A stretch of DNA of 64,000 nucleotides from Micrococcus sp. (GTDB taxonomy: Bacteria; Actinomycetota; Actinomycetes; Actinomycetales; Micrococcaceae), in NCBI GenBank assembly GCA_029961105.1, contig JASBVO010000011.1:124001-188000 (forward strand), read 5' to 3'. Below the pieces are notes generated by a model. The model did no database searches. It was not told the origin of the DNA and saw only the letters and a program-made list of their open reading frames with translations. Shown one piece after another: positions 17,300-28,770 of this stretch; the stretch's first letter is position 1; the number at the start of each line of letters is the position of its first letter. The translations under genes were made by a program, and so were the position numbers.

Positions 17300-20200
17300 T
17301 GGTTGCCTCCAGAATCCGACCCCAGGCGTCCACGCCATCCGGGTCCAGTCCTTCATCGATCACGGCCGCGCGGGTCTTCAGCACGGCGTCGTAGGTGGCC
17401 GGCAGCACGGTGGTGAACCGGTGCAGGGCCTCGTTCAGCGTGGCCAGCAGGTGGGCCGCCACGGGCGAGCCGGTCTCGGCATGGTGCCTCGCCAGCAACT
17501 CCGCGATGGCCTCCCGGTCCCCGGGCCGGGGCGCCAGCAGCAGCAGGTCCCCGTTCGCCATCGCCAGCGGGTTCATCGCGGTGCGGTCCAGGTCCAGGAC
17601 CCAGGCCACGCCGCCGGACATGCCGGCTCCGAAGTTGCGCCCGGTGCGGCCGAGGACCAGGGCCCGGCCGCCGGTCATGTACTCGCAGCCGTGGTCCCCG
17701 ATGCCCTCGACGACGGCGCTCGCCCCGGAGTTGCGCACCAGGAAGCGCTCCCCCACGCGGCCGCGCAGGTAGAGCTCGCCGGAGGTGGCCCCGTAGCCGA
17801 TGACGTTGCCCGCCACGACGTTGTCCTCGGCGGCGAACCCCGCCCGCTCGTCCGGGCGGACGATGATGCGTCCGCCGGACAGGCCCTTGCCCACGTAGTC
17901 GTTGGCGTCACCCTCCAGCCGCAGGGTGATGCCGGCCGGCAGGAACGCTCCCAGGGACTGACCGGCCTCGCCGGTCAGCCGCACCGTGATGGTGTCGTCC
18001 GCCAGCTCGTCCAGCAGTCGGGCCCGGGTGACGTGGTAACCGAGCATCGTCCCGGCGGCCCGGTCCGTGTTGACGATCGCCTTGGACACCTCGAGGCGCT
18101 GCCCGGTGGCGATCGCGGGCTCGGCCGCGGTGATGAGGTCGTTGTCGAAGTGCCGGTCCAGCTCGTGGTTCTGCCCGGTGTGGCTGATCAGCTGGCGCGC
18201 CTTCTCCGGGTCGGCCGGGTCGTAGCCGGCCAGGATGCCGGACAGGTCCAGTCCCCCGGTCTTCCAGTGGTTCAGCGACTCGTCGCGGCCGAGGACCTCG
18301 ATGTGCCCGATCGCCTCGTCGAGGGAGCGGAAGCCGAGCTCGGCCAGGTACTCCCGCACCTCCTGGGCGATGTACTCGAAGAAGGTGACCACGAACTCCG
18401 GGGCCCCGGTGAAGCGGGACCGCAGCTCGGGATTCTGGGTGGCCACGCCCACCGGGCAGGTGTCCAGGTGGCACACGCGCATCATGATGCAGCCGGAGAC
18501 GACCAGCGGCGCGGTGGCGAAGCCGTACTCCTCGGCGCCCAGCAGCGCGGCGATCACCACGTCGCGGCCGGTCTTCAGCTGCCCGTCGACCTGGACGACC
18601 ACGCGGTCGCGCAGCCCGTTGAGCATCAGCGTCTGCTGGGCCTCGGCCAGGCCCAGCTCCCAGGGGGCGCCGGCGTGCTTGAGCGAGTTCAGCGGAGAGG
18701 CGCCGGTCCCGCCGTCGTGCCCGGAGATGAGCACGACGTCGGCCTTGGCCTTGGTCACGCCGGCCGCCACGGTGCCCACCCCGGACTCGGAGACGAGCTT
18801 GACGTGCACCCGGGCGGCCGGATTGGCGCGCTTGAGGTCGTGGATCAGCTCGGCCAGGTCCTCGATCGAGTAGATGTCGTGGTGCGGCGGCGGGGACACC
18901 AGGGACACCCCGGGCGTGGAGTGGCGCGTGGCCGCCACCCACGGGTAGACCTTGGTGCCCATCAGCTGGCCGCCCTCGCCGGGCTTGGCGCCCTGGGCCA
19001 TCTTGATCTGCAGGTCGTCCGCGGTGGCCAGGTACAGGCTGGTCACGCCGAAGCGGCCCGAGGCGATCTGCTTGATCGCCGAGCGGCGCTCCGGGTCGAG
19101 CAGGCGCTCGGGGTCCTCGCCGCCCTCACCGGTGTTGGACTTGGCGCCCAGCCGGTTCATGGCGATGGCCAGCGTCTCGTGCGCTTCCCGGGAGATGGAG
19201 CCGTAGCTCATCGCCCCGGTGGAGAACCGCTTGACGATGGAGGAGACCGGCTCGACCTCCTCCAGCGGGACCGGCTCGCGCACCCCGGTCCGCATGGTCA
19301 GCAGCCCCCGCAGGGTCATCAGGTCCTGGGACTGCTCGTCCACCCTGCGGGTGTAGTCCTTGAAGACGTCGTACTGACGGGTCCGGGTGGAGTGCTGCAG
19401 CCGGAACACCGTCTCGGGGTTGAACAGGTGCGGCGGCCCGTCCCGGCGCCACTGGTACTCCCCGCCCGTCTCCAGCTCCCGGTACGGGTCGATGTCGTTG
19501 CCGTCCGGCGGGTACGCCGCCCAGTGCCGCTGCTGGTTCTCGGCGGCGATGACCTCCAGTCCCACCCCGCCCATGGGGGTGTGGGTGCCGGCGAAGTAGC
19601 GGTCCACCAGGGACCGGGACAGGCCCAGGGCCTCGAAGGTCTGGGCGCCGCAGTAGGAGGCGACCGTGGAGATGCCCATCTTGGACATGATCTTCTGCAC
19701 GCCCTTGCCCAGCGCCTTGATCAGGTTCGCCACGGCCTGGGGCGCGGTGACCCCGGTCAGGGCACCGGTGCGCACGAGCTCCTCGGCGGACTCCATGGCC
19801 AGGTACGGGTTCACGGCCGAGGCGCCGTAGCCGATCAGCACGGCCACGTGGTGCACCTCGCGCACGTCCCCGGCCTCCACGAGCAGCGAGGCCCGGGTGC
19901 GGTTGGCCGAGGCCAGCAGGTGGTGGTGCACGGCCGAGAGCAGCAGCAGCGAGGGGATCGGGGCCCACTGGGCGTTGGAGTCGCGGTCCGAGAGCACGAT
20001 GAACTGCACCCCGCGGTTCACGGCGGTGGAGACCTGTTCGCAGATCTCGGTGAGCCGGGCGCGCAGCCCGGCGGCGCGGCCGTCGACCCGGTACAGCCCG
20101 CGCACCTTCAGGGCGACCTTGGCGCCCCGGGCGCCCGAGGCGTCGTCGTCGGGCTGCTCCCGGAGGTTGGCGATCTTCGCCAGCTGGTCGTTGTCGATCA

Positions 20201-21959
20201 CCGGGAACTCGAGGTTCACGCGCCGGGTGCGCACCTGCTCGCCGGACAGCAGGTTGCCGTCCGGGCCGATCGAGGTGCGCATCGAGGTCACCAGCTCCTC
20301 GCGGATCGCGTCCAGCGGCGGGTTGGTGACCTGGGCGAAGGACTGGGTGAAGTAGTCGAACAGCAGCCGCGGCCGCTGCGAGAGCACCGCGATCGGGGTG
20401 TCCGTGCCCATGGCGCCCAGCGGCTCCGCGCCCGTGCTGGCCATCGGTCCGATGAGCAGGCGCAGCTCCTCCGTGGTGTAGCCGAAGGTGCGCTGGCGGT
20501 GGGCGACGGACTGCGCCGAGTAGCGAACGTGCTCGCGCTCGGGCAGCGCGGCCAGGTCCACGAGGTTCTCGGCCACCCACTGCCGCCACGGGTTGGCGGC
20601 GGCCACCTCCGCCTTGATCTCGTCGTCCTCGATGATCCGGCCGGCGGCGGTGTCCACCAGGAACATCCGGCCCGGGGCCACCCGGCCCTTGCGGACCACG
20701 CTGCCGGGCTCGAGCGGCAGGACACCGACCTCGGAAGCCAGGACGACGAGCCCGTCGTCGGTGACCCAGTAGCGCGCCGGGCGCAGGCCGTTGCGGTCCA
20801 GCACGGCACCGACCTGGCGGCCGTCCGTGAACGCCACCGCCGCGGGGCCGTCCCACGGCTCCATGAGCATGGAGTGGTACTCGTAGAACGCCCGGCGGTC
20901 CGGGTCCATGGACCCGTGGTTCTCCCAGGCCTCCGGGATCATCATCATGATGGCGTGGCTCAGCTGCCGCCCGCCCAGCATCAGCAGCTCCGCCACCTCG
21001 TCGAAGGACTGGGAGTCCGAGGCCCCGGGCGTGCAGATGGGGAAGAGCTTCTCCGGGTCCTCGCCGAGCACGGGCGAGTCCAGCAGGGACTGCCGGGCAC
21101 GCATCCAGTTGCGGTTGCCCTTGACCGTGTTGATCTCGCCGTTGTGGGCGATGGTCCGGAACGGCTGGGCCAGCGGCCAGGACGGGAAGGTGTTGGTGGA
21201 GAACCGGGAGTGCACGATCCCCAGCGAGGTCTTGAACCGGGGATCGGACAGGTCCGGGTAGAACGGCTGCAGCTGGCCGGTGGAGAGCATGCCCTTGTAG
21301 ACGATGGTCTGCGCGGACAGGGACGGGAAGTACACCCCGAACCGCTTCTGCGCCCGCTTGCGCAGGCGCCAGGCCCGCACGTCCAGGGAGTCGGCGGCCG
21401 TGACGAACAGCTGCTCGAAGCGCGGCATCACCGAGCGGGCGGAGGCGCCGATGACGGTCTCGTCCACCGGCACCGGGCGCCAGCCCAGCACGGTCAGGCC
21501 CTCGCCGGCGGCCAGCTCCTCGATGCCCGCCACGGCCTCGTCGTACTCGGCCGTCGGCTGGGGAAGGAAGGCGGTGCCCACGGCGTAGTCTCCGGCGTCG
21601 GGCAGGTCGAAGCCGACGACGGCGCGCAGGAACTCGTCGGGCACCTGCAGCAGCAGCCCGGCGCCGTCACCGGTGCCGTCGTCCCCGCCGACGCCGCCGC
21701 GGTGCTCCAGGTTGCGCAGGGCGACCAGGGCGTGCTCGACGATGTCATGGCCGGGGGTGCCGCGCAGGGTGGCGATCACGGCCAGGCCGCAGTTGTCCGT
21801 CTCTGCGTCCGGACGGTACAGGCCGTGCTCGGGCGGGATGGCGGAGAACCGGTTGAACGGGTTCTTCGGGTCCTTCGCCAGGGCCTCGGAGGCGTTGTCG
21901 TCGGGCAGGGCCGCGTCGTCGTCTCGGGGGGTGTTCTCCGCAGCTGGGCGTGACGTCAT
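17292..21959 (-). CDS. gltB: Glutamate synthase (NADPH) large subunit
   Basis: 1555 aa. Transfers the glutamine amide to 2-oxoglutarate, giving two glutamates. The class II amidotransferase domain begins after a propeptide at Cys57 ([13 protein letters not shown]), the expected N-terminal nucleophile. The central domain and the FMN-binding synthase domain contain [26 protein letters not shown] and [12 protein letters not shown]. The 3Fe-4S cysteines lie in [13 protein letters not shown]. The C-terminal GXGXG beta-helix is present. The start at 21959 has GGAAGGACC upstream. A promoter -10 (TAGTAT) lies about 120 nt upstream. Confidence 0.98.
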   Translation of the reverse strand: MTSRPAAENTPRDDDAALPDDNASEALAKDPKNPFNRFSAIPPEHGLYRPDAETDNCGLAVIATLRGTPGHDIVEHALVALRNLEHRGGVGGDDGTGDGAGLLLQVPDEFLRAVVGFDLPDAGDYAVGTAFLPQPTAEYDEAVAGIEELAAGEGLTVLGWRPVPVDETVIGASARSVMPRFEQLFVTAADSLDVRAWRLRKRAQKRFGVYFPSLSAQTIVYKGMLSTGQLQPFYPDLSDPRFKTSLGIVHSRFSTNTFPSWPLAQPFRTIAHNGEINTVKGNRNWMRARQSLLDSPVLGEDPEKLFPICTPGASDSQSFDEVAELLMLGGRQLSHAIMMMIPEAWENHGSMDPDRRAFYEYHSMLMEPWDGPAAVAFTDGRQVGAVLDRNGLRPARYWVTDDGLVVLASEVGVLPLEPGSVVRKGRVAPGRMFLVDTAAGRIIEDDEIKAEVAAANPWRQWVAENLVDLAALPEREHVRYSAQSVAHRQRTFGYTTEELRLLIGPMASTGAEPLGAMGTDTPIAVLSQRPRLLFDYFTQSFAQVTNPPLDAIREELVTSMRTSIGPDGNLLSGEQVRTRRVNLEFPVIDNDQLAKIANLREQPDDDASGARGAKVALKVRGLYRVDGRAAGLRARLTEICEQVSTAVNRGVQFIVLSDRDSNAQWAPIPSLLLLSAVHHHLLASANRTRASLLVEAGDVREVHHVAVLIGYGASAVNPYLAMESAEELVRTGALTGVTAPQAVANLIKALGKGVQKIMSKMGISTVASYCGAQTFEALGLSRSLVDRYFAGTHTPMGGVGLEVIAAENQQRHWAAYPPDGNDIDPYRELETGGEYQWRRDGPPHLFNPETVFRLQHSTRTRQYDVFKDYTRRVDEQSQDLMTLRGLLTMRTGVREPVPLEEVEPVSSIVKRFSTGAMSYGSISREAHETLAIAMNRLGAKSNTGEGGEDPERLLDPERRSAIKQIASGRFGVTSLYLATADDLQIKMAQGAKPGEGGQLMGTKVYPWVAATRHSTPGVSLVSPPPHHDIYSIEDLAELIHDLKRANPAARVHVKLVSESGVGTVAAGVTKAKADVVLISGHDGGTGASPLNSLKHAGAPWELGLAEAQQTLMLNGLRDRVVVQVDGQLKTGRDVVIAALLGAEEYGFATAPLVVSGCIMMRVCHLDTCPVGVATQNPELRSRFTGAPEFVVTFFEYIAQEVREYLAELGFRSLDEAIGHIEVLGRDESLNHWKTGGLDLSGILAGYDPADPEKARQLISHTGQNHELDRHFDNDLITAAEPAIATGQRLEVSKAIVNTDRAAGTMLGYHVTRARLLDELADDTITVRLTGEAGQSLGAFLPAGITLRLEGDANDYVGKGLSGGRIIVRPDERAGFAAEDNVVAGNVIGYGATSGELYLRGRVGERFLVRNSGASAVVEGIGDHGCEYMTGGRALVLGRTGRNFGAGMSGGVAWVLDLDRTAMNPLAMANGDLLLLAPRPGDREAIAELLARHHAETGSPVAAHLLATLNEALHRFTTVLPATYDAVLKTRAAVIDEGLDPDGVDAWGRILEATNG

Positions 21960-22078
21960 ACAGGTCCTTCCGGTGTGCCGAGGGGCCTCGGCGGGTGGAA
22001 GGGGACGTCGTTGGCCCCGGGACGGCTCGGGCCCGCAGGAGGTCATCCGCGGCACCCGTGGCCGGTGCAGTGGGGTAA

Positions 22079-22084
22079 ATACTA
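22079..22084 (-). promoter_or_regulatory. -10 element upstream of gltB
   Basis: TAGTAT on the minus strand in the AT-richer gap between the lgt stop and gltB, implying a leader of about 110 nt. The -35 is poor. It suggests gltBD can be transcribed apart from the trp-lgt genes. Confidence 0.45.
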
Positions 22085-22100
22085 GCGACCGCGACGAGGC

Positions 22101-23174
22101 TCAGGCGTCGTTTCGGCGCGAAAAACCCTCATTCCGTGTTTCGTCCGCGTTAACTTTGTGTCCATCCGGCGCCGGCTCCGTGGCCAGAGTGCTTCCGGTC
22201 CGCGCCCGAACGTCCTCGTCAGCCTCGCCGGCGCCGTGCTCGGCGCCATCCTCCCCGGCACCGTCCTCCTCGACCGCGGCCGGCTCACGGCCCGGCAACC
22301 AGAGGGACTCCGCGGCGGCCTGGGCCTCGGCGGTCTTCGGCCGGGTGGCCCACAGTCCGATGAGGAAGCCGACGGCGACGAGGAACAGCAGCAGTGACGT
22401 CCACACGTTGAGCCGCTGGGTGACGCCGAACAGGGTGATCATCTCGGCCTCGTCGATGCGCAGCATTTCGATCCAGGTGCGCCCGGCCGTGTACCAGGCC
22501 ACGTAGGACCAGACCATCATGCCGCGGCGCAGGTTGAACCGCCGGTCGATGAGCAGCAGGATCCCGACGCCGGCCAGGTTCCACAGCATCTCGTAGAGGA
22601 ACGTGGGGTGGAAGAGCGTGCCCTCCAGGGTCCCGTCGGGCCAGTTGGGGCTGTCCGGACTGACCTGCAGCCCCCACGGCAGGGTGGTGGGCCCGCCGAA
22701 CAGCTCCTGGTTGAAGTAGTTGCCCAGCCGGCCGATGGCCTGGGCCAGCAGGACGCCGGGGGCCACCACGTCGGCGAAGGCCGAGATCCTGAAACCGTAA
22801 CGGCGGCAGGCGATCCAGGCGCCGACGGCGCCCAGGGCCACGGCGCCCCAGATCCCCAGGCCGCCCTCCCAGACCCGCCAGATCCGGGTCAGGTCACCGG
22901 TGCCGTCGAACCCCGGGCCGAAGTAGGCGTCCGGGGAGGAGAACACATGGTAGAGCCGGGCGCCGACGAGCCCGAACACGATCGCCCAGAGGGAGATGTC
23001 GATGATCCGGCCCTCGGGCCCGCCGCGGGCCTTCCACCGCGCGGAACCGAGCCACAGGGCGGCGATGATCCCCGCGATGATGCACAACGCGTAGGCGTGG
23101 ATGGTGACGGGCCCCAGGTGGAACCCGTCCCAGGCCGGTGCGGGGATGGCCCCGGTGACCAGCACGGAGCTCAC
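22101..23174 (-). CDS. lgt: Prolipoprotein diacylglyceryl transferase
   Basis: 357 aa integral membrane enzyme that adds diacylglycerol to the lipobox Cys of prolipoproteins, using phosphatidylglycerol. About seven hydrophobic segments are present. The Lgt signature GRLGNYFNQELFG is at about residue 142, with HAYALCIIAG near the start and GARLYHVF. A hydrophilic Glu/Ala-rich tail of about 70 residues follows the last helix, as is common in actinobacteria. The GTG start overlaps the trpA stop (GTGA). It is the last gene of the his-trp cluster. Confidence 0.96.
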   Translation of the reverse strand: MSSVLVTGAIPAPAWDGFHLGPVTIHAYALCIIAGIIAALWLGSARWKARGGPEGRIIDISLWAIVFGLVGARLYHVFSSPDAYFGPGFDGTGDLTRIWRVWEGGLGIWGAVALGAVGAWIACRRYGFRISAFADVVAPGVLLAQAIGRLGNYFNQELFGGPTTLPWGLQVSPDSPNWPDGTLEGTLFHPTFLYEMLWNLAGVGILLLIDRRFNLRRGMMVWSYVAWYTAGRTWIEMLRIDEAEMITLFGVTQRLNVWTSLLLFLVAVGFLIGLWATRPKTAEAQAAAESLWLPGREPAAVEEDGAGEDGAEHGAGEADEDVRARTGSTLATEPAPDGHKVNADETRNEGFSRRNDA

Positions 23175-23992
23175 GCGCCGGCCCTGTCCCGCACCGCGCC
23201 GGTCGCCAGCTCGGCGGTCAGCGCCCCGACGGCGGCCGGGCCGCCGTCGCGCAGGGCCGACACCAGGGCGGTGCCGACGATGGCGCCGTCGGCGTACCGG
23301 CCGATCTCACGGATGTGCTCGGGCTTGGAGATGCCCAGTCCGACCGCGACGCGCGGGGCACCGGCCGCGTGCGCCCGGGCCACCACCTGCTCGGCGGCCG
23401 TGGAGACCTGGGAGCGGGCGCCGGTGACGCCCATGACGGAGACGCCGTAGACGAAGCCTCGGCTCGACTCCACGATGAGCTTGACCCGTTCGTCGGTGGA
23501 GCTGGGGGCGGTGAGGAAGACGCGGTCCAGCTCGTAGCGGTCCGAGGCCTCGAACCACTCGCCGGCCTCCTCGGGGACCAGGTCCGGGGTGATGATCCCC
23601 GCTCCCCCGGCCTCGGCCAGCCGGCGGGCGAAGGTGTCCACGCCCATCCGGTCCACGATGTTCCAGTAGGTCATCACGAGCATGACCGCGTCGGTGCGCT
23701 CCGAGACGGCCTTGACGATGTCGAACACGGAGTCGATCCGGAAGCCGTCGGCCAGGACCTGGCTGGTGGCGGCCTGGATGACCGGACCGTCCATGACCGG
23801 GTCGGAGTACGGGATGCCGATCTCGATGACGTCGGCCCCGTTGGTGCCCAGGGCCACGGCGGCCTCGATGGAGTCCTCGACCGTGGGGTACCCGGCGGGC
23901 AGGTAGCCGATGAGGGCGGTGCGCCCAGCCGCGCGGGCGGCCTCGATCGCCTCCGAGGTACGGGAACGGACGGTGTTGACGGTCTCGGACAT
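23171..23992 (-). CDS. trpA: Tryptophan synthase alpha chain
   Basis: 273 aa TIM barrel that cleaves indole-3-glycerol phosphate to indole and glyceraldehyde 3-phosphate. The catalytic Glu and Asp are in VIEIGIPYSDPVMDGPVIQ (about residues 53-71), and GFVYGVSVMGVTGAR is the phosphate-side loop. The start at 23992 shares one base with the trpB stop (TGATG). The longer upstream frame is only trpB out of frame. Confidence 0.97.
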   Translation of the reverse strand: MSETVNTVRSRTSEAIEAARAAGRTALIGYLPAGYPTVEDSIEAAVALGTNGADVIEIGIPYSDPVMDGPVIQAATSQVLADGFRIDSVFDIVKAVSERTDAVMLVMTYWNIVDRMGVDTFARRLAEAGGAGIITPDLVPEEAGEWFEASDRYELDRVFLTAPSSTDERVKLIVESSRGFVYGVSVMGVTGARSQVSTAAEQVVARAHAAGAPRVAVGLGISKPEHIREIGRYADGAIVGTALVSALRDGGPAAVGALTAELATGAVRDRAGA

Positions 23993-25302
23993 CAGCTCTG
24001 GGCTCCTTCCGGCCGGGCCGCCACGGCCTCGGCGTCCCCGCCGGCGGGGGTCTCGGTGTCCGGCAGCATCCCGAAGTACTTCGCGGCGGTGGCCACGTCC
24101 TTGTCGCCGCGCCCGGAGAGGCTGACGACGATGATCCTCTGCTCGCCCTCGGGGGTGTCCGGGCCGACGAGGCCCTCGTCCGCCCAGCGGCGGGCCAGGC
24201 GCAGGGCCCCGGCCAGGGCGTGGGAGGACTCGATGGCCGGGACGATGCCCTCGGTCCGGCACAGGCGCTGGAAGGCGTCCATGCACTCGGTGTCGGTGAC
24301 CGGCTCGTACGTGGCCCGTCCGGTGTCGTGCAGCCAGGCGTGCTCCGGGCCGACCGCCGGGTAGTCCAGGCCGGCGGAGATGGAGTGCGAGTCCACGGTC
24401 TGCCCGTCCTCGTCCTGCATGAGGTACGTGCGGGCACCGTGCAGCACGCCGGTGCGGCCCAGGTTGATGGAGGCGGCGTGACGGCCGCTCTCCATTCCCT
24501 CGCCGCCGGCCTCCAGACCGTAGAGCTCCACGCCGGGATCGTCCAGGAAGCCGTGGAAGATGCCGATGGCGTTGGACCCGCCGCCGACGCAGGCGCAGAC
24601 GGCGTCCGGGAGGCGGCCGGCCTGGGCCAGGACCTGTTCGCGGGCCTCGTCACCGATGACCGAGTGGAAGTAGCGGACCATGGCCGGGAACGGCGCCGGG
24701 CCGGTGACCGTGCCCAGCAGGTAGTGGGTGGTGTCCACGGAGGCGACCCAGTCCCGCAGGGCGTCGTTGATGGCGTCCTTGAGGGTGCGCGCGCCCGTCT
24801 TCACCGCCACGACCTCCGCGCCGAGCATCTGCATGCGGGCCACGTTGAGGGCCTGGCGCTGGGTGTCCACCTCGCCCATGTAGACGGTGCACTCCATGCC
24901 GAAGAGGGCGGCCGCGGTGGCGGTGGCCACGCCGTGCTGGCCGGCCCCCGTCTCGGCGATGAGGCGGGTCTTGCCCATCCGCTGGGCCAGCAGGGCCTGG
25001 CCGATCACGTTGTTGATCTTGTGCGAGCCGGTGTGGTTCAGGTCCTCGCGCTTGAGGAAGATCCGCACGCCCGGCGTGGCGGCCGCGAAGCGCGGCACCT
25101 CGGTGAGCAGGGACGGACGGTTCACGTAGTTCGTGAACAGGTCCTGCAGCTGCGCCGCGAACTCCGGGTCCTCGCGGGCCTCGGCGAAGGTGCGGTCGAC
25201 CTCCTCGAGGGCGGCGATCAGGGATTCGGGCATCCAGCGCCCGCCGTAGGGGCCGAAGTACGGCCCGGGCTGGTGCTGGAAGCTGCCGGTGTGCTCAATC
25301 AT
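23992..25302 (-). CDS. trpB: Tryptophan synthase beta chain
   Basis: 436 aa PLP enzyme joining indole and serine. The N-terminus [16 protein letters not shown] is typical of TrpB1. PLP Lys95 is in [10 protein letters not shown], followed by [14 protein letters not shown] and the phosphate-binding loop [17 protein letters not shown] lies near the C-terminus. A charged tail of about 20 residues after the fold is variable. It is separated from trpC by 43 nt, the only real gap in trpC-trpB-trpA-lgt. Confidence 0.98.
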   Translation of the reverse strand: MIEHTGSFQHQPGPYFGPYGGRWMPESLIAALEEVDRTFAEAREDPEFAAQLQDLFTNYVNRPSLLTEVPRFAAATPGVRIFLKREDLNHTGSHKINNVIGQALLAQRMGKTRLIAETGAGQHGVATATAAALFGMECTVYMGEVDTQRQALNVARMQMLGAEVVAVKTGARTLKDAINDALRDWVASVDTTHYLLGTVTGPAPFPAMVRYFHSVIGDEAREQVLAQAGRLPDAVCACVGGGSNAIGIFHGFLDDPGVELYGLEAGGEGMESGRHAASINLGRTGVLHGARTYLMQDEDGQTVDSHSISAGLDYPAVGPEHAWLHDTGRATYEPVTDTECMDAFQRLCRTEGIVPAIESSHALAGALRLARRWADEGLVGPDTPEGEQRIIVVSLSGRGDKDVATAAKYFGMLPDTETPAGGDAEAVAARPEGAQS

Positions 25303-25345
25303 CTATCGGTCCACTCTGTTCGGTGCCTGTGCTGAGGTGTCCGCT

Positions 25346-26170
25346 TCAGCGGGTGCGGGCCGCCACCGAGGCGGCGCGGAAGTCCCGGATCGCCTGCGAC
25401 GGGTCGCCGTGCTTCACCAGGGCCTCGCCGACCAGGACGGCGTCGGCGCCGTCCTGCGCGTAGCCGGCCACCTGCTCCGGTCCCTGCACGCCGGACTCCG
25501 CCACGCGCACCACGCCCTCGGGCAGGTGCGGGGCGAGGTTGCGGTAGTTGTCCGGGTCGACGTCGAGGGTCTTGAGGTTGCGCACGTTCACGCCCACGAT
25601 CCGGGCGTCCACGGCCACGGCGCGCTCGATCTCCTCCGGGGTGTGGGCCTCCACGAGGGCGTTCATGCCGAGGTCGTGGGTGAGCTGCAGCAGTCCGGCC
25701 AGCTCGGCGTCGTCCAGGGCCGCGACGATGAGCAGCACCAGGTCGGCGCCGTGTGCGCGGGCCTCGTAGACCATGTACTCGTCGACGGTGAAGTCCTTGC
25801 GCAGCACGGGGATGCCCACGGCCGCGCGCACGGCGTCGAGGTCGGCCAGGGAGCCGCCGAAGCGGCGCTGTTCGGTCAGCACGGAGATGGCGGAGGCACC
25901 GCCGGCCTCGTACTGCCTGGCCAGGTCGGCCGGGGAGGAGATCTCGGCCAGGGCGCCCTTGGACGGGCTGGACCGCTTGACCTCGGAGATGATCCGGAGG
26001 CCATCGGCATCGGCCCGGCCGCCGGCCAGGGCGGCATGGGCGTCCAGGGCGGGGCGGGTCCGCACGGCCTCCTCGGCCCGTTGTCGCATGGCGGCCAGGG
26101 GCACCTCGCTGCGCCGGACCTCCAGGTCCTGGCGGACCCCGACGATGATCTCGTCGAGAACCGTCACCAT
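25346..26170 (-). CDS. trpC: Indole-3-glycerol-phosphate synthase
   Basis: 274 aa TIM barrel that closes the indole ring from CdRP. IISEVKRSSPSKG carries a catalytic Lys and the phosphate contact, VLRKDFTVDEYMVYEARAHGAD carries the second catalytic Lys, and VGVNVRNLKTLDVD and VAESGV complete the active site. The ATG shares one base with the stop of the preceding small gene (TGATG). Confidence 0.97.
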   Translation of the reverse strand: MVTVLDEIIVGVRQDLEVRRSEVPLAAMRQRAEEAVRTRPALDAHAALAGGRADADGLRIISEVKRSSPSKGALAEISSPADLARQYEAGGASAISVLTEQRRFGGSLADLDAVRAAVGIPVLRKDFTVDEYMVYEARAHGADLVLLIVAALDDAELAGLLQLTHDLGMNALVEAHTPEEIERAVAVDARIVGVNVRNLKTLDVDPDNYRNLAPHLPEGVVRVAESGVQGPEQVAGYAQDGADAVLVGEALVKHGDPSQAIRDFRAASVAARTR

Positions 26171-26442
26171 CAGTGCCGCGCGGCCTTGGCGTGGCCCTTG
26201 GTGCCCATGCCGGCCTTGCCCATGACGAAGCCGGCGATGACGCCGGCCACCGCGGCCACGATGCCGGCGATGGTGAAGAAGAGCAGGTCACCGAGCATGC
26301 CGATCGACACCAGGACGGCGCCGAGCAGGACGAGCAGGACGAGGGTCCAGGCGGCCGGCGAGTTGCCGTGGCCCAGGGGCTCGGCGTGCGTCGGGTCGTT
26401 CAGGACGAGGTCGTCGTCGGAGGTGTGGCGAGTGGTGGTCAT
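26170..26442 (-). CDS. HGxxPAAW family small membrane protein of the trp operon
   Basis: 90 aa. A hydrophilic N-terminal 25 residues lead to the HGNSPAAWT motif. Two hydrophobic helices follow (about residues 32-53 and 55-75) and then a basic Gly/Lys tail. This is the actinobacterial family named for HGxxPAAW. Its location between the Trp-associated membrane protein gene and trpC, with a TGATG junction to trpC, suggests a role tied to tryptophan synthesis, but no function is known. RBS GGAAAGG lies upstream of the ATG. Of the 118 nt separating it from the upstream gene, I see only a weak CAGAAT -10-like sequence. Confidence 0.85.
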   Translation of the reverse strand: MTTTRHTSDDDLVLNDPTHAEPLGHGNSPAAWTLVLLVLLGAVLVSIGMLGDLLFFTIAGIVAAVAGVIAGFVMGKAGMGTKGHAKAARH

Positions 26443-26560
26443 GGACCGTACCTTTCCTGCGGCAGCTGATCGGTTCTGCTGTTCATTCTGCCACGGAACC
26501 CCTCAGGGTCCGGGAAGATCACGGCAGATCACGCCCGGCCACGGCGGGGACGCATCCCGC

Positions 26561-27172
26561 TCAGGTCGGGTCCTCGCCGCGGCTCAGGTCGTCCCAGGCG
26601 TCGATCTCGTCGACGGGCCCGGCACCGGCACCGGCACCGCCCGCCGCCGGGCCGGGGGCGGCGTTCGCGGCGGTGGAGGCACCCGATGCGGTGGCCCGGG
26701 TGTCATAGCGGCGGCTGTCCCGCCAGCCGCGGCCGGCCACGAGCACGGCGATCCCACAGGCCGCCAGCAGCACGCCAGCGGCGAGGGTGACCCACGGCCA
26801 GGCGGTCACGGCGTAGGCACCGGCGTCGGCGGTGGTGCCGGTCGCTGCGGAGACCTGCGCCCGGGCGGCATCCGCCGGGGATAGTGCCGCATGGACCGAG
26901 GCCCATCCGGTGACCACCCCGGCCAGGAGCAGGAGTCCCGCGGTCACCACGCGGCCGACGCGCCGGGCCATCGACAGCGCGATGCCCGAGGCCATGCCCA
27001 CCAGCGCCATCGCGGGCACGACGGCGGCGGCCTGGTTCCCGCTGGTCGTCACCACGGTGCCCGGCAGCCCGGTCAGCCCGGTGGCCTGGATCCACGTCTG
27101 GGCCCCGGCGCCCAGGACCACGGTCCCGGCGGCGATGGCCCACAGCACGGCGGTGCGTCGGCGGAGGTTCAC
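26561..27172 (-). CDS. Trp biosynthesis-associated membrane protein (Trp_oprn_chp family)
   Basis: 203 aa with four hydrophobic segments (about residues 8-25, 48-66, 75-95 and 130-152), matching the TIGR02234-type membrane protein found between trpE and trpC in actinobacteria. The first loop contains QTWIQATG and the middle has PAMALVGMASGIAL. The C-terminal about 50 residues are Ala/Gly-rich and end acidic. The GTG start overlaps the trpE stop (GTGA), so it is translated with trpE. The function is unproven. Confidence 0.87.
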   Translation of the reverse strand: MNLRRRTAVLWAIAAGTVVLGAGAQTWIQATGLTGLPGTVVTTSGNQAAAVVPAMALVGMASGIALSMARRVGRVVTAGLLLLAGVVTGWASVHAALSPADAARAQVSAATGTTADAGAYAVTAWPWVTLAAGVLLAACGIAVLVAGRGWRDSRRYDTRATASGASTAANAAPGPAAGGAGAGAGPVDEIDAWDDLSRGEDPT

Positions 27173-28770
27173 TGCCCCGGCCCTTCCCCGGCATCCGGCA
27201 CCCGCAGGGTCTTCAGCCGGCCGGCGGCCAGCACGGCCCGCATCGGGGCGCTGGACTTGGTCACCGTCTCGGCGGCCTCCGTCTCCGGGACGGAGTCCGC
27301 CACGATCCCCGCGCCCGCCTGGACGTAGGCGGTGCCGTCCACCAGCAGCGCCGAGCGGATGTTGATCGCCATGTCCATGTTCCCGGCCAGGTCGAAGTAG
27401 CCCACCACGCCGCCGTAGGGACCGCGCTCCTGCGGCTCCCACTCGTCCAGCAGCTGCAGGGCCCGGGGCTTCGGCGCCCCGGACAGCGTGCCGGCCGGGA
27501 AGGCCGCGGCGAGCACGTCCAGGGCCCTGCTGCCCGGGGCCAGCCGCCCCTCCACGTGGGAGACCAGGTGCATGATGTGGCTGAAGCGCTCGACCTCCAT
27601 GAACTGCGTGACCGAGACGGACCCCGGGACACAGACCTTGGACAGGTCGTTGCGGGACAGGTCCACCAGCATGAGGTGCTCGGCCCGTTCCTTCTGGTCG
27701 TTGACCAGGTCCTTCTCGTGCAGGTGGTCCTCGGCCACCGTCGCCCCGCGCGGCCGCGACCCGGCGATCGGGTGCGTGATGACGGAGCCGTCGTTCACCG
27801 TGACCAGTGCCTCGGGCGAGGAACCGACGATCTGGTAACGGCCGCCGTCGGGCCGCTCGAAGGTGAACAGGTACATGTAGGGGCTGGGGTTCATGGCCCG
27901 CAGCACCCGGTAGACGTCCAGTCCCTGCGCCTCGGTGGCCGCGGAGAAGCGCCGGGAGACGACGATCTGGAACACCTCGCCGTCGGTGATGGCCTGCTGC
28001 GCCCTGGCCACCGCGTCGAGGAAGCCCTCCTGCGTCCAGGAGTCCTCGACGCGCGTGGCCATCTCGCCCGGCGCGAGGTCGGGCCAGCCCGGCGGCGCCG
28101 TGGACACCGGGTCGTGGGTCGGCGCGGTCAGGCGGCGGACCATCGACTCCAGGCGGGCGACGGCCTCGGCGTGGGCCGCCTCCACTCCGGACTCGAGCCC
28201 GTCGCGGTTGATGGCGTTGGCGACCAGGGTCACGGTGCCGTCGACGTTGTCGTGGACGGCGAGGTCGGTGATCAGGTTCAGGGCCAGTTCGGGCAGGCCC
28301 AGGTCGTCCGGCGGCGGACAGGGCAGGCGCTCCCAGCGCCGCACGGTGGGCCAGCCGAGGAAGCCGGCCATCCCGGACAGCAGGTTCGGCCGGTCCGCGC
28401 CGGACGGGTCACGGGCGTCCGTGGCCAGGAAGTCCAGGGTCGAGCGGAGGACCTCCAGCGGATCGCCCTGGGTGGGCACGCCCGCTGGCGGGGTGCCGAG
28501 CCAGTGGGCGCTGACGCCCTCGCCGTCCCGCCGCGTGGTCAGCGTCGCGGCGCTGCCGGCGCCGATGAAGGAGTACCGGGACCACACCCCGCCCTGGGCC
28601 GCGGACTCCATCAGGAACGTGCCGGGCTCGTCAGCGGCCAGCCGGCGGTAGATCCCCACCGGGGTCAGGCCGTCCGCCAGCAGCGTCATGGTCACCGGGA
28701 TGACCCGGTGCTCGCGGGCCAGGGCGGCGAAGTCCGCGGCCGAGGGGGTGATGCCGCCGAGCTCACGCAT
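27169..28770 (-). CDS. trpE: Anthranilate synthase component I
   Basis: 533 aa chorismate-utilising enzyme, first committed step to tryptophan. The N-terminal regulatory region has [19 protein letters not shown] (the LLES-like Trp feedback site). The catalytic domain has [61 protein letters not shown] and AGAGIVADS. The TrpG glutaminase partner is not in the window and could be encoded elsewhere. The start at 28770 overlaps the hisI stop by 8 nt. Confidence 0.97.
   Translation of the reverse strand: MRELGGITPSAADFAALAREHRVIPVTMTLLADGLTPVGIYRRLAADEPGTFLMESAAQGGVWSRYSFIGAGSAATLTTRRDGEGVSAHWLGTPPAGVPTQGDPLEVLRSTLDFLATDARDPSGADRPNLLSGMAGFLGWPTVRRWERLPCPPPDDLGLPELALNLITDLAVHDNVDGTVTLVANAINRDGLESGVEAAHAEAVARLESMVRRLTAPTHDPVSTAPPGWPDLAPGEMATRVEDSWTQEGFLDAVARAQQAITDGEVFQIVVSRRFSAATEAQGLDVYRVLRAMNPSPYMYLFTFERPDGGRYQIVGSSPEALVTVNDGSVITHPIAGSRPRGATVAEDHLHEKDLVNDQKERAEHLMLVDLSRNDLSKVCVPGSVSVTQFMEVERFSHIMHLVSHVEGRLAPGSRALDVLAAAFPAGTLSGAPKPRALQLLDEWEPQERGPYGGVVGYFDLAGNMDMAINIRSALLVDGTAYVQAGAGIVADSVPETEAAETVTKSSAPMRAVLAAGRLKTLRVPDAGEGPGQ

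Noticed and set aside
17214-21953. A 1579-codon open frame antisense to gltB
   Set aside because: It mirrors gltB codon by codon in the complementary frame expected for very GC-rich DNA. Its translation is His/Gly/Arg-rich with no domain, while gltB on the other strand is unmistakable.
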